DNA of 64,000 bases from Axinella damicornis. Lineage: Eukaryota > Porifera > Demospongiae > Axinellida > Axinellidae. The translations under genes and the position numbers were made by a program. The stretch lies in contig OZ007509.1 in assembly GCA_963931865.1 (NCBI GenBank), forward strand, positions 12,637,671 through 12,701,670, given 5' to 3'. This document shows, piece after piece, positions 36,761 to 49,369 of the stretch (positions are counted from its first letter, which is position 1; the number at the start of each line of letters is the position of its first letter). The notes below the pieces were generated by a model that made no database searches, was not told the origin of the DNA, and was given only the letters and a program-made list of their open reading frames with translations.

Positions 36761-38368
36761 ATGGAAAAAGACAGCGTTGATTCGCGCTCAGTGAGAGAAG
36801 CGGCTACAAGTGCAGCAAGGGAACTGGGCTATCCCGACCTGAAACCTGAACAGTTGAAAGTCGTGGAGACTTTTGTGAAGGGGCGCGATGTATTCGCCGT
36901 TCTCCCAACGGGTTATGGCAAGAGTCTTTGTTACGGATGTCTACCCATTGTATTCGATAAACTGCTTGGTAAGGGCGGAGATGACTGTTCCATCGTAGTG
37001 GTTGTCACACCTTTAACTGCTATCATGAAGGACCAGGTGAGTGGAAGTACAGTACAGTGTCATGTGTTTTGCAGCAATGCTTTGGCTGGCTGATTCTGTG
37101 ACAGGTAGCTAGCTATCTAGTGCTCTGTTCATCCACTCACTTCTTTATGCCTTTCAGGCTACCAGCTTTACTACAAGAGGGCTCTCTACTGCATATGTCA
37201 CAGGACAGCATGGGAACGAAGACATGAAGCGAGGAGTATACCAAGGGAAGTATCGCTTGGTGTTTTTCACTCCAGAACTACTTATAACCAGTAGGACATG
37301 GAGGAAGGTTCTCAGCAGTGACATCTACAATGCTCGGCTAAAAGCTTTTGTTGTGGATGAGGCCCACTGTGTTAAGAAATGGTAAGCACACGGCCACTTT
37401 CATGGGGTGCCAAAGGAACTTACACAGAGTGCATTTATTAGAATCCCTTTGCACCTTGCACTGAAAACTGTGGCTGCTAAGTAACACTTATGGTGTGTGT
37501 ATTCATGTTCAAACTGTGTCATCTATTCAGGGGACAAACATTCCGTACTGTGCTGGACCGCATTGGAGAAGTACGTAGCATACTGCCAGAGGGATTGAAC
37601 ATCATGGCTCTTACGGCAACGGCAACAAAAACCCTCTGATATTCGGTTAGCCGAACCATAGGAATGCATAACCCGTTTATCATTGCAATATCTCCTTGCA
37701 AAAAGAACTTAATGTACTCTGTGAAGGCATTTGAATCGATTCAGGACACCTTCAAACCAGTAGTGGAGAGATTGAAAGCGGAGAGAACAGCTATGCCCAG
37801 GATGATTATATATGGACGATCGTTTGGTATCTGTGCTGACATCTACCTGTTCATCAAGGCGGAATTGGGTGAGAACATTACAGAACCCACTGATGCACCA
37901 GATCTTGCCAAATTTAGACTTGTGGATGTGTTCACAAGTGTCACTGACCAACACCAGAAAGATGGTATCATTGATGCTTTCACCAGAAGCAGTCAGCTGA
38001 GGATTGTGATTGCCACTGTAGCTTTCGGTATGGGAATCGATTGTCCAGATGTACGGCAGATTGTACATGTAGGCCTGCCTGACGATTCCGAGTCGTATAT
38101 TCAGGAGACAGGTCGTGCCGGTAGAGATGGATTACCATCACTCGCGACCTTGCTGGTTATGAAACAGAGATGGCACCATGCTGAAGACAGCATCAAGGAG
38201 TATCAAGCCAACCGAGATGTGTGCCGAAGAGACTTCCTGTTCCGGGACATGGATGGGTACCACCACATAGATATGGGTACTAAGTGTATGTGTTGTGACA
38301 TTTGTTCACCATCTTGCACTTGTGGTTCTTGTTGTGAAAATCAGAAGTCCTTTGTGTTTCTGACTTAG
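36761..38368 (+). pseudogene. RecQ-like SF2 DNA helicase of the transposon, one nonsense codon
   Basis: Three exons: 36761..37036, 37158..37381 and 37531..38368. Motifs in order: a RecQ motif-0 region (LKPEQLKVVETF), Walker A (LPTGYGKSLCY), VVVTPLTAIMKDQ, VFFTPELL, the DEAH box (VVDEAHCVKKW), motif III (ALTATATKTL), then VATVAFGMGIDCPDVRQIVH and the arginine-finger motif QETGRAGRDG. A Cys-rich tail (CMCCDICSPSCTCGSC) ends the protein. Together these show a RecQ-type ATP-dependent helicase that presumably unwinds or processes element ends. An in-frame TGA at 37637–37639, just after motif III, is the only lesion found and separates the two helicase lobes. It is either a recent inactivating mutation or an assembly or allelic error. 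RQC and HRDC domains are not apparent. Confidence 0.8.
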
Positions 38369-38526
38369 CTACATGTACACATTTAACTCAAATTGGTGTT
38401 TATTGTTAGTTGTTAGTAGCAAGTTGTGTGATGTGTTTTGTACTGTTGGTGTAATGAATTTAATTTGACTACCAACCACCACTGCGAGTACCATCAAGTA
38501 TAGAGCATTACTACAACATACAGTAA

Positions 38527-41500
38527 TTATTTCACATGATGTGTTCGTAGTCTGGTGGTCATCCACTGCAGTATTTCCTCTCTTGTCTTTGCATGAAGAA
38601 CATCTCGCGGATGTGGGAAAGTTTGATGCTTCCTTCCTGTAACTGTAGTGAACACTTTTGTCCGAACAAGCTCTCCAACGATGATGTTCCTGTCTTTGTC
38701 CGTACTGGCTCGACAATGTGCACCAGAAACTGGTATAATGGCATTCTCACCATCAAAGTGGTCGAGAAGCGGGCCGAGAGTTCCAAGTGCCCTGCCAACT
38801 CGTGATATGGCCTTTTCAGTCTTGTTGGCACCGAGATTTTTCATTGCACCTTTTGCCAGTCTATTGAGGTGCTCCATGTGAAGGTCTGCCGGTATGTTCT
38901 TACCGGGACGACCGTGCACATTCACGAAACGACTCCACAGGAGTTCAGCAGAGAGGCGCGGTGGAAGTGCATATGTGTGTTGGTATAGCATATTCAACAC
39001 CTCACACGTGTAGTTCGTGCGGTGAGACCCAAGGAATATTGGTAACAGGTAACGCCAGCAACGCAGAACACGTTCTCCATCACCCTCTCGAATTGCATCT
39101 GCAATTTCAAGGTAAAAACAACCGAGCCCCAATACCTGTTTTCCATACTCTGTGACACCATCAGTCTCAGTGCTGCTGTCGTCTTCTTCTTTTTCATCAT
39201 CTTCTTCTTTGTCATCAAATGAGAGATCTACAAATGAGTCAATCACTTGCATGCATACTTTGTCAAGGGTAGCCCTTCGGTCATTGGCTGGTAGCATCCA
39301 TATGCTTTGTGCATTTGACAAACAATCCTCGCCAGGGGTGTCATTCAAGGATTTCATTTGAAGCATTGTGAGGGCAGCAGCTATGATGTGGCAGGAAACA
39401 ACAAGTACAAAGAAGTCGTCGCATGCATTGAAGTCCTTGGAGGGGTCTTTTCCAACGTTAGTACGATTCACTTTATTTCGTAGTTGATAAAGGGTTCCAT
39501 GGTCTCCCGGAGATAGTGTGGAATAAAAATATTTCCAGATGACCTGTGAATTGAATCACCAATTACAGATGGAAAGTATTGTATCCGTGTGCTCTTAATA
39601 GGAATACTTACACTCATTATTGTTTAGTAATCACATGGTAATCAATAATGTCAGCTACTGACCTCAAGAAGTGTGACTTTAGTGTGCCAGTCCTCTGCCA
39701 CTGGAACCATGCCCTCAAGTCTGCTTGTTGGCGAGTCAGCATGCACCTTTGCCTTCTTCGCTCCTCTTCCCCTAGCTGCTGTTAGCTGGTCTCCACCAAT
39801 GAGAATTGGATGTAAGTAAGCCTTGGGAACCTGGGTCGTCTGATCAGTACTGGAAATGAAGTGGTCCTTGGCATACTGCACTGTTGGAACATAGCGATGT
39901 AGGTGGCTCATTATTTCCACCATCGCGTCCCCTTTGTTTTCATTTTTGGGCAAAATTCCAAGTGGCACCTGTGAAACCAATTATCAAGGCCTTGATTGAT
40001 AAGGAATACCAAACCACAAAAACACATTCTACACCAGCTACCAAATACTTACATCTTCTGACTTGCTTGACATTTGCTTGTAGAAGTCATGTTTGATGTG
40101 CCAGTCGACAACACCATCAAATGCGACCTTGAAGAAATCAAGATTGCTGACAAGAACACGCGATACTAGAACGGCTAAGTTGTTGCGTATGGCCAGGTCA
40201 TCTTCTGGAGATGGCAACAGGGATGTTGCTATCTGACGTAGGCTCACACTTGGTAATGGAGGGGCTGTCTCAGACAGGTCACTGAAGTCAATCCTATCTG
40301 CAACAGCATAGGAATGAAAATAGTGCATTGATTCACTTTTGTGTGTGTCAGACCTCATGTACCGCGGCTTGATTGTCTTGTCAAGGTTGTCCCCACAGAG
40401 CCGATACATTGTGTGACCAGAACTGGAAGGTTCTGTTACACACTGTGTGGACGTTTGTTGAGTAGTTGTCTGGTGATCACAACCAGGATCTTGCAGGCCA
40501 AGGTGCATTGTGGGTGGCTGAATGGTTGTAGGAGGCTCGATGTCTGAATCTGTAGTGTCACCTGTCTCACTTTCATCGCTTGAGCCTGACAGACTGTATT
40601 CCTCTTCTGAAGTAACAGGGGAAAAACCCAGGAATGACTCATCGGAATCTGAGTCAGAGTTGTATGACTTATCCGATGAACTGGAATCTTCAGCTTCATG
40701 TAGGTTCTGGTATCTCGGACGTTCCTCAGACTGCAAGGTTAATGATTATGCCGGCTAAACGTTACCACACACACATCATAACAATAAAATTCACTGACCT
40801 GTGCTGGGTTTGTGGTCTTGAGTTTAGTCACCAAAGAATCTCGCCATTCCAGTACTCTCGCATCATGGTTCGCACCCATTTTGTCCACCACACTTAATAA
40901 GGTTGAATGTGATGTTGTCAGGTTCAACTTATGCAGCCGCTCATGGACCTGTATACCATATATGATCACAAAGTAAAAAGAGTTGTACATCACAGCATGA
41001 AGCAACAGATAACGTACCCGCTTTGAAGCATGGCCAGCGTAAAGCACAAGGGAAATGATCTTCTGCAGTAGGCTCATCTTCGGATTGCGATGTTTGAGTA
41101 GTATTGCTACACAAGTGCCTATCACTACATGAGTGTTAGGCCTTGGCACCCGTGTTTTTGTCGCAGCAAGTAGTACACTTCGTAGGGTTGGTGCCTGGTT
41201 GGACAGCTCTGCATGGAGCTCGTCCCATTTGAACTCCTTCAAGTCTTCTGTTGATTGGCTGCATAGAACTGAATGTGCATTTTCTGAAGCCATCAATCGT
41301 ATCTCCTTACGGACCTCGTTTCCAATCAGCCTCACAATGTGCTTTCTTGTGCTGGGATCCTTCATGCACTCAAGAGCAATGGTCTTCTTGCTCCTACGGG
41401 CCACTGCTTTCCCGAGGTGCTTGCGATGGGGAGTCAGGACATATGTCTTGGGTCTTTTATACCCAACCTGTACCTATGGAGTGATAATGTGTAGTAGCAT

Positions 41501-42053
41501 CACAGACTCAGAAATTACAGCCACATTACGCTGTCAACAATAGTTGAGGCTGAACAGCTGTCACATGCAAGTGTTAACTTACTGCAACTTCAGGTGAAAC
41601 TGTAGTTGAGCTTGTTGCAAGCTGGAGTTGAAGCCGCGATGCAGATGTAGCACACGTGTATGTAGTTGCACTACTTTCCAGCCTCGGTCTTTTGGGACTT
41701 GATGTGGTGGGTACTACGACATCCACGACTGCTCTCAAGTTGTTCGTTAACAATGTCTGGAGTGATTTATAGCGATCATATGCTCCAAAGCACTTTCTGC
41801 ACATCTTTCCACATTGAGTTGGATCCCCACCACCGCTAACAAGACTATCAGCATCAATATCAACGTCAGATTCTCCCTGACTCACTACATCTTCAAGCAA
41901 TGATTTCCATACTGGGATAATATGCTCTGCTGCATCACTCTGTAGACTCCTCCTGTCCGCAGATCGGTTGGAGATGTCACTGCCACAGCCAAGACAATAA
42001 AGTGGAGGTTTTCTCGCTGTCCCAGGCGCTCGGGATGTACTAGCGCTAGCCAT
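38527..42053 (-). CDS. DUF6589-type transposase of the AcademH-like element
   Basis: Six exons: 42053..41583, 41473..41018, 40948..40799, 40730..40053, 39968..39663 and 39543..38527, with good splice sites and no lesion seen. Exon 1 carries paired cysteine clusters (CLGCG and CGKMCRKCFGAYDRY) resembling a zinc-binding N-terminus. Exon 3 has HERLHKLNLTTSHSTLL. Exon 4 has an acidic serine-rich linker. Exons 5–6 contain the family core: IGGDQLTAARGRGAKKAK, RLEGMVPVAEDWHTKVTLLE, YSTLSPGDHGTLYQLRNKV and NRTNVGKDPSKDFNACDDFF. The conserved aspartates in GGDQL and the glutamate/aspartate of AEDWHTK are candidate DDE catalytic residues (inference). The protein should bind the 70-bp TIRs and catalyse transposition in the nucleus. 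It converges with the helicase gene, with about 160 bp between the stops. Confidence 0.82.
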
Positions 42054-42201
42054 CGCAACAGTAATAACGGCTCATCAGTGCTTGTGCTACACGTGTCACT
42101 GAGGCGCGCGCACCTTGGCTCAATGTTTACATCACACTCACTTAACGTAATCATATTCACGAAGTATTATGTAATCCAGCATGATGTGATACATTCCGCT
42201 A

Positions 42202-42271
42202 GTACAAATCCGGGGATAGGTTTCGGACCAGACCCTCGCGCTTACGCGCTCGGGCTGGCTTCGCCAGACTA
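42202..42271 (-). repeat. Right 70-bp terminal inverted repeat
   Basis: Perfect mirror of the left end, followed by the second copy of the 9-bp target duplication (42272..42280). Confidence 0.95.
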
Positions 42272-42439
42272 CTTAGGACTCACATCTGAATTAGAGTGGA
42301 CGGAACTAACTTGGGAAGCGGTGTTTCAAGAGACTGATGTTAGGAAAAACGATCCAATCGCAATGAAGTTGGTTACTTACTGCTGTCTCTTTGCACTTGC
42401 TTTTCTCCTTTTCGACTTATCCGGTTTCTTTTTGTTTCT

Positions 42440-43488
42440 AGTGTCGTTAGGCTGGATAGTCAGCACTACCAACTCCACAGTTTCGTGAGTGGTACCGTAC
42501 ATGAGGACTTGGTGAAGTTCTTTTGCCGGATTCCTCCTAAAAAAAGTGAAGTCTGCAGTGGAGGTGCTTAAGGACGTCTTAGTCAAACGCTCTCACACTG
42601 AACAATGAGCTTGCAAAGCCAATACTGGATCACATAAGCAACCATCGGCTACCAAATCTCTGTCCCCACGATTTACATGTGAGCCTGCAAGTGGAAGTTT
42701 TTGGTGAATTCATTGACGTCGTTTCAAAGGAGGAGGTTGAATCCAAGTACCTAGAGGTGGCAGGTCGCGTGATGCAGAAAATGAGCCATTTCTATGGTTC
42801 TGAGCAACAACGTCAAGACGCCTTTTTTGACGAAGTAAAAGGGATTTTTCAAGAGTACATTTCGGAGCAACATCAGAGAGCTAAAACCGATGCTCCGATC
42901 AAAGTGTCGATAAATGGTCGTGAGTACACACTTGCTAACTGGGAGTTCACGAATGAAATGAAGGGTATTACTTCAGAGCCGAACGTACAGGACGGATATT
43001 TTATCCGCCTTCAATCCAGGAGTGGCCTACAGCGCACTCCAATGCTGTTGATCAATGTAGTAGGGTGTCATTACTTACAGGTGTTTGGTGCAGCTTGGAA
43101 CGGAGCAGGCAGAATTAGTGTTGATCCATTGTGTAGTTCGGTGTCCCTTCTGGTTGTAAGCTGCAATCCCGTGGGTGGTGTTGAAAAGACAGCACATGTT
43201 TTTGCTGCTATAGACGCTGCATTGCAAAAACTATATAGAAGGGCATTATCTAACTTCAGAATTAAATACTCTACAGGGCCATACTTCCGTGATTGCAATC
43301 TTGGCAACCTTACGGATGTGGACAATACACTGGAGAATAAGTGGTTATATGAAGCCACCACAGATGGTGGTGAACACGTTGTTGTCAAGTTTGTACGATA
43401 CCGCTATGGAGAAGACGTTCATCGGTATTTGAACGAGAAAGGAGTAGCGCCAAAGCTTGTGACCCTTCCCGGTAATTGGTGTGCCGTT
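42440..43488 (+). pseudogene. Decayed, truncated protein-kinase-like gene of a type common in fungi
   Basis: The long readable part runs from about 42590 to 43488 and contains VFGEFIDVV, RVMQKMSHFYGSEQQRQDAF, LLINVVGCHYLQVFGAAW and a kinase-like N-lobe with EHVVVKFVRYRYGEDVHRYL and GVAPKL. This order (helical FGEF segment, restriction-like middle, VVKF lysine, 'APKL' turn) resembles large families of kinase-like proteins in fungi that also occur in sponges and cnidarians. Upstream coding-like sequence (FVSGTVHEDLVKFF) is separated by at least two frame changes, one at a seven-A run (42539–42545). The sequence stops before the catalytic loop (no HxD or DFG) and abuts GFAT sequence at 43517. 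Probably an inactive relic; its relation to known families needs a profile search. Confidence 0.6.
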
Positions 43489-43877
43489 CACTGTGTGGTT
43501 TTGCTCCTCCTTGCAGGCATATTTGGCTACTTGAACTATCTCATTCCTCGCTGCGGCACTACATCCTTGAGACGCTGGTGGAGGGACTCCAACGGCTGGA
43601 GTACCGGGGGTATGACTCCACAGGGGTGGCGTTTGATGGCGACTGCAGTGCCAGTGAGTAGGGGCAGAGTGTGAGGAAGGCGAGGTATGCGTAGTGGTAT
43701 CTTTGGTTCAAGTTGACCCAACAACCTCATCCTGTCAGTGACATTATTACTCCACTCCTTCAGGCTAGTGAAGAAGAGGGGGAATCTCAATGAAGCCGTT
43801 TTCTGTGAGTTGCAGCTTTTGTGGAAAGGGACTACTGGACTGCACAATTCTTTTCATACGGCTCTACTGCGGTATCA

Positions 43878-45021
43878 CAGAGTCGGTAGACTCTGTATGT
43901 AGGGATACGACGTACACGCAATACATGCCAATACAATAAAATCTCTCCAAATCTCAGAAATGGTACACTTATAAGCTTTTATAACCACATACCGTTCATC
44001 TTCGAGTGTTTTCATGACCAACAAGACTCCTCGCATCGCGAAAAACCGTCGCGAAAGTACCACACCAGGCATTCGCAAAATGGGCAAATTGTTTTTCTTT
44101 CTTTCTTCAGACAACTTAGCTCAACGTTGCCTCAATCTGTCACGATGGTTTTCGCACGAAACAGCAGCATTTTCAACCGAGCAGTGCAACGTCCCATCGC
44201 TTTTTCGCTACCTCCAAGTCTTCACCAGGCGGCTGCAGCTGCCCACTCAATAACTATGGCTTCGTTTGTCACGCCATTTTCACGTTTGTACGCATGCGCA
44301 CTTATACGATCACTTAGCAACGATACGTAGCTAATTATTACTCAAGATCGCTGAATTAGAAACAGTGGGGAAGATCGTTGCGCTGTCAATCAAACGAGGC
44401 ACTCTTTATAAGACTGAGGTTAGTCCCTGTACGCGTGATTTAGCTATATTGCTACCTATACTGTATTCTGTGAGCAGGGTGAATGCCTATCTCAACTCCC
44501 AACACCCATATGAATGTCCCTACTATAAGCTGCCTATGCCATGGTCTTCAGACAGAGAACTCGGTGGCTTTGTCATCCATCTAGGGAACAGTTGACTTGA
44601 GATGCCCGGGCCTGATTCTTCAGCCAATGCTGGAAGTGTAATACCTGAGTCATATACCAAGGCAAGGACACCTACTGCCCAGGTGCCTGTGAGGTCACTG
44701 GCTTCTGCAGCAAACTTCAGCTCAAACATGCACCTGCTGCCCAAAAAAATTACATGAACTAGTAATAAAAAGCATTAAAAATGTAGCAGGATGTAGGGAT
44801 ACCAGAATGGCAAAAAGTAAGAGGGATGATCGAACATAACAGTGAAGTATACAATCACCCCTACATATATTTTTTCATTGTACATGTATATATGGAAGAA
44901 GATCTCTGTAGGGGTGATTGTATACTTCACTGTTTTGTTCGATCATCCCTCTTGTTTCCTTACTTTTTGCCGTTCTGGTATCCCTACATCCTGCTACATT
45001 TTTAATGTTTTTTATTACTTG
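43878..45021. mobile_element. Unclassified repeat, copy 2, inside a GFAT intron
   Basis: Same element as at 18861. The terminal hairpin is CAGAGTC-ggta-GACTCTG (43878..43895), differing from copy 1 at two base pairs, both changed on both strands. The right-end inverted repeat arms are 44760..44866 and 44906..45021. It sits between the first two recognisable GFAT exons. Confidence 0.7.
44289..44301. promoter_or_regulatory. NRF1-like palindrome inside repeat copy 2
   Basis: Same tacgcatgcgcac site as in copy 1, conserved although neighbouring bases differ. Confidence 0.35.
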
Positions 45022-46390
45022 TAGAAACTTGCTATTGCTCCTAGTCAGTTCTGGCTTGTATTAGCATGCACCCATGCAGAGTCTTAGGAGTCAGAGCTAG
45101 GTCACATGTGTATGCTTCAACGGATGTGTTCTGCATACCTATAGCTAGCTAGAAGCTTTGCTTGCAGAAAAAAGGAGACTCTTCTGAGGTCTCCGATTGT
45201 GGAAAAAGATGAAAGAAACTGGAGGACAGTGACTGACCTCCGACAACATGGCTATAAAGCAGTTATTATGCCCTAGAGCATGGCTTCGTAACTTCTGCAT
45301 GTACAGTAAAACCTCTGATAGTGGACTCTTCCATAATAGGGACACGATACGATAGACCTCTCTACTTGTGGTTTAATTTACAAAAATGTAGAACTAGAGT
45401 CTGTAGGGAAAGCAATGATTTTGGGACCCTGAAAAGACTCTGAATGTATGTTGTCCCCCAATGGTGTCCTGACTTTAGACATTCCACTGTTACAGTAGTC
45501 CAATTCTGTATGTGACCTTTGACCCCTAAGACATTTTGAGGAAGGACACCTATACATCGGACACTGATACATTATACATACATGTAGGACAATGCTCACC
45601 AGAGCTGTCAATGAGTAAATAAATACCGGGTAGACCAGTTTCTACATATACCACAATAGAGCCAGTAGTCTAGTCCAGGTTACGAACTCCTGTTGTGGCT
45701 ATTGTGCTACAAGATGTGGTAGCGAAAAGCTTGTGGCTTGCTCAAGTGTGTGTGCATGTACAATAGTTCTGTGGTGATGCTCATGAGACTTGTCTGTTTT
45801 GGGAATATTTCAGCTGTTCAGGACTTGGATTTTGATGAGGAATTCACCACACATGTTGGAATTGCTCACACGCTGGGCTACTCATGGAGTGCCGAACGAG
45901 GTCAACAGCCACCCCCAGCGCTCAGACGAGAACAGCGGTGAGGATGTGGGGTTGATGTCAGGCTGTATAGCATTCCCCTCCCTCACCTCTTTCACCCTCG
46001 ACCCCGTCCCTCCTCCTCCCTTCCTCCTCCTCCCCTCCTCCCTATACCTCTCAACCACCCTCCCTCCAGAGTTCGTGGTTGTGCACAATGGAATCATCAC
46101 CAACTACAAGGACATCAAGAAATTCCTGGTGAGCCTTTGACCTTATACCACAGAATGTCGGTAACTGCGTGTGACCCTCAGGATAAGTCCTGGCCTCCAT
46201 TGTGTTGTTCTGTACCCACAGGAGGAGCGTGACTTTGTCTTTGAGTCCGATACTGATACCGAGGTGATTCCAAAGCTCATGAAGTACCTCTACGACACCC
46301 AGGTGATTACACTACACCAAGTAGCTCTTGGACTTGCCCTCTTTCTCATCATTGATGAACTGTTTTTGTCACTGCACTGTTACCTTCCCT

Positions 46391-46525
46391 GCACACACAC
46401 ACCCATACACCCACACACCCACACACACACCCACACACACCCACACACACACCCACACACACCCACACACATATATATGTACACACACTACCCCCATGCC
46501 CTTCACACGCACACACACACACACA
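46391..46525 (+). repeat. CA-rich microsatellite in a GFAT intron
   Basis: Interrupted ca repeats with ccca phrases lie just before the acceptor of the GFAT exon at 46544. Confidence 0.95.
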
Positions 46526-48186
46526 CCTCCCTCCCTGGTGTAGACTGCTGATGATGCAAAGCCCACTCTGCAGGAGCTGATGGAACAAGTTATCGTACAG
46601 CTGGTGAATATTTTATGTTTCACTTCCCAATCACTCAGGGTGTGATCACTGTGCATGCATGACTACCATATACCTGACCCTGACTGTGGTCCAGGAATGA
46701 GACTAGATAGTGCTACTGCAACAGAGTCATGTGACATTTCACTTGGTGACATCTGGTGCCTGTTTTGGTAGAATGTAACATAATTAGAATCGTAGTCTTG
46801 CGAAGGAGTTTTGATTAAAATATCAACAGAGCCAGAGAAAAACTGATGGTGTTAATGCATCCACTCTATTATATTTCACTTGCTGCTGGTTTGTGTTTCA
46901 GGAGGGAGCATCTGCTCTGGTGTGCAAGAGTTCCCACTACCCTGGAGAGATTGTAGCGACAAGGTCAGCTGGCCTCCTTCCTGTTAGCCTTACTGGCTGG
47001 AGTCAGCTGGCCCCCTTCCCAGACTGTATTAGACTGACTCCCTGACTGGAGAGGGTCTTCCTTGTTGTCTATAGTACACTATAGTGCTATGACCACCCCA
47101 CCCAAGTAAACAGTTGTTGCCTGACCTTGAAAATCAGCATTATGGCTTTGCCAACTCTCCCACCCTATCACCTGGTACAGGGGTTATTTTGTCCTCTGTG
47201 GTGTAATGCTGATATCTCTTTTTGCTCTGTCTCTCACTCCCTCCCCTCCACTGTTAATCCCTCCCTCACTCCATCTCGCCAGACGTGGCAGTCCTCTGCT
47301 GTTCGGGATCAAGAGTGACTTCCACGTCCTCACGGACAACATCCCTGTCGTCTTCAGTCCTGCTGTCAAGGGTGAGGAATTAGCTATATCCCAGACCACG
47401 GCTATTCTGTTGTATTGCGTAGTGATCGAGTGCATATCTTCTGCTTTCCTGCTGGCTTTGGCCTGGGTGGTTCAGCGTTTACATTCCCCTCCCACCGTGC
47501 CACCTCCCCAACCTCCCCAACTTCCCCCACACCCCCTGAAGACCTGGAGCTCAAGCGAGCTAGCAGCTTCACACACTTCACCGTTGACGAGGAGAAACAG
47601 GTGGAGTACTTCTTCGCATCTGATGCAAGGTGTGTGGGTGTGTGTACTGTGGGGTGTTAGCAGTTCTGAAACAAATTCCTTCATTTGACAAGTTAACCCC
47701 ATCCTGTCTCCTCCCTCCCCTCCCTCTCCCCTTCCCTCTCCCCTCTCCTCTTCCCTCTTCCCCTCCCATCCTTCTGCCCCTCCCTCTTCCTGTCCTCCCT
47801 CCAGTGCAGTGATAGAGCACACCAACAAGGTGATATTCCTGGAGGATGATGATGTCGCCTCTGTCAACTCTGAAGGAGGTGAGTGTGAACGCATTACATA
47901 TGCTGTGATACATTGTACAGTACCTCTCATCGACTCCCATTGTCCACTCCCTCACCCTCCACCTCATCACCACTCACCTCCCGAGTGTGACCGTCCCTTT
48001 CTCCTCCCTAGTCCTCTCCATCCACCATGTCAAGAGGAGCAACAAAGCTGTAGCCACTCAGCGAGAGGTGCACGTCCTCAAAATGAAGCTGCAGGATATC
48101 ATGAAGGGTGTGTGGTTGACGCAATCAGACTTCCAGATTTGAGAGACACGTTATGAGGTTGCTATCCTGGCCCTCCACCCACATAA

Positions 48187-48465
<279 letters not shown>

Positions 48466-49369
48466 TAAGTCAAAATTCATAATGAGATGAGTCTGTAGCT
48501 CAGTTGTCCAGGCTCTTGAGTGTGGGCCAGTGCAGCCAGTGCAGACAAGTAGTGCATGAAAATATTCCCTGGACACATGTATTATGCTTCCACCTTGTCC
48601 TGGGATGCCTGCCGGTTGTGCTTCTGTTGCTAGAGTTGCTAGTCCTGCAGCTTGGTGTTCGACTGTGGTCCAACACTAGACAGTGCTGACAGGCATCCTG
48701 AGTTTTCTGGAAGCACATCATCATATCCCTGAGCTAACATTGTCTGTGTCCTTGCAGTGGTGCTGGGAGGTCTGAAGGACCACATCCGGATGATCAGACG
48801 CTGCCGGAGACTCATCTTCATAGCCTGTGGCACCAGCTACCACAGTGCCATGGCTGTACATCATATCATTGATAGCGTTGTGTGGGTGATTATGATGGCA
48901 CATTTTGCAACTAGGAAGCAGCAACAGGATCACAGTACAGGTAGCCCTTGTGAGAAAAATTGGGGATGCCTGAGGTCAAAGTCCTGTATCTGCATTGACT
49001 CCCTTAATTTGACAGGCATGCACTCCAGATAAGACTATTTTTTGCCTAGGCTGCAAAAATGGTGCTCAGAATTTAACGTGCTGTCTTTCCTTCAATGCCT
49101 CTTTCATTTGGAATGCTTTGCTGGGCTCCATTTTATTTATGCATGTCGTTTTACGTTTTTCCATATCGCTGTACTGCGGGGATTTGATGTAAGCACCACC
49201 ATGTGACATCATTCTAGACACTAGGCTACATCTGTGTAGGCCTATGTCGACGACATTTCTCTGATTGTTTCTTGCATGTAGTAAGTGGAAGAGCGATACT
49301 AACTGAGCTGTCCTTGTTTTGTAGGTTGACTGTCCACGTCACTTGGCAAAGAGTGTGATGGTTGAGTGA

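Larger units (their letters stand above)
36576..42271. mobile_element. Helicase-bearing DUF6589 transposon (AcademH-like)
   Basis: A 5,696-bp element is bounded by perfect 70-bp terminal inverted repeats (36576..36645 and 42202..42271) and flanked by cttaggact on both sides (36567..36575 and 42272..42280), a 9-bp target duplication. Inside are a plus-strand RecQ-like helicase and a minus-strand DUF6589-type transposase that converge near 38.4 kb. From memory, a lineage of Academ transposons carrying a superfamily-2 helicase (AcademH) has been described in animals and fungi. The gene pair and layout fit that lineage. TIR identity implies recent insertion. Confidence 0.85.

Noticed and set aside
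42679..43674. One intact fusion gene of the kinase-like domain and GFAT
   Set aside because: The frame crosses the junction by chance: an acceptor (cttgcag) stands exactly at the start of the GFAT exon, the kinase-like part lacks its catalytic half, and the GFAT exon itself is frameshifted.
46328..46656. Coding sequences across the CA-rich tract on either strand
   Set aside because: Low-complexity products of an interrupted microsatellite with no domain content. The tract lies in a GFAT intron.
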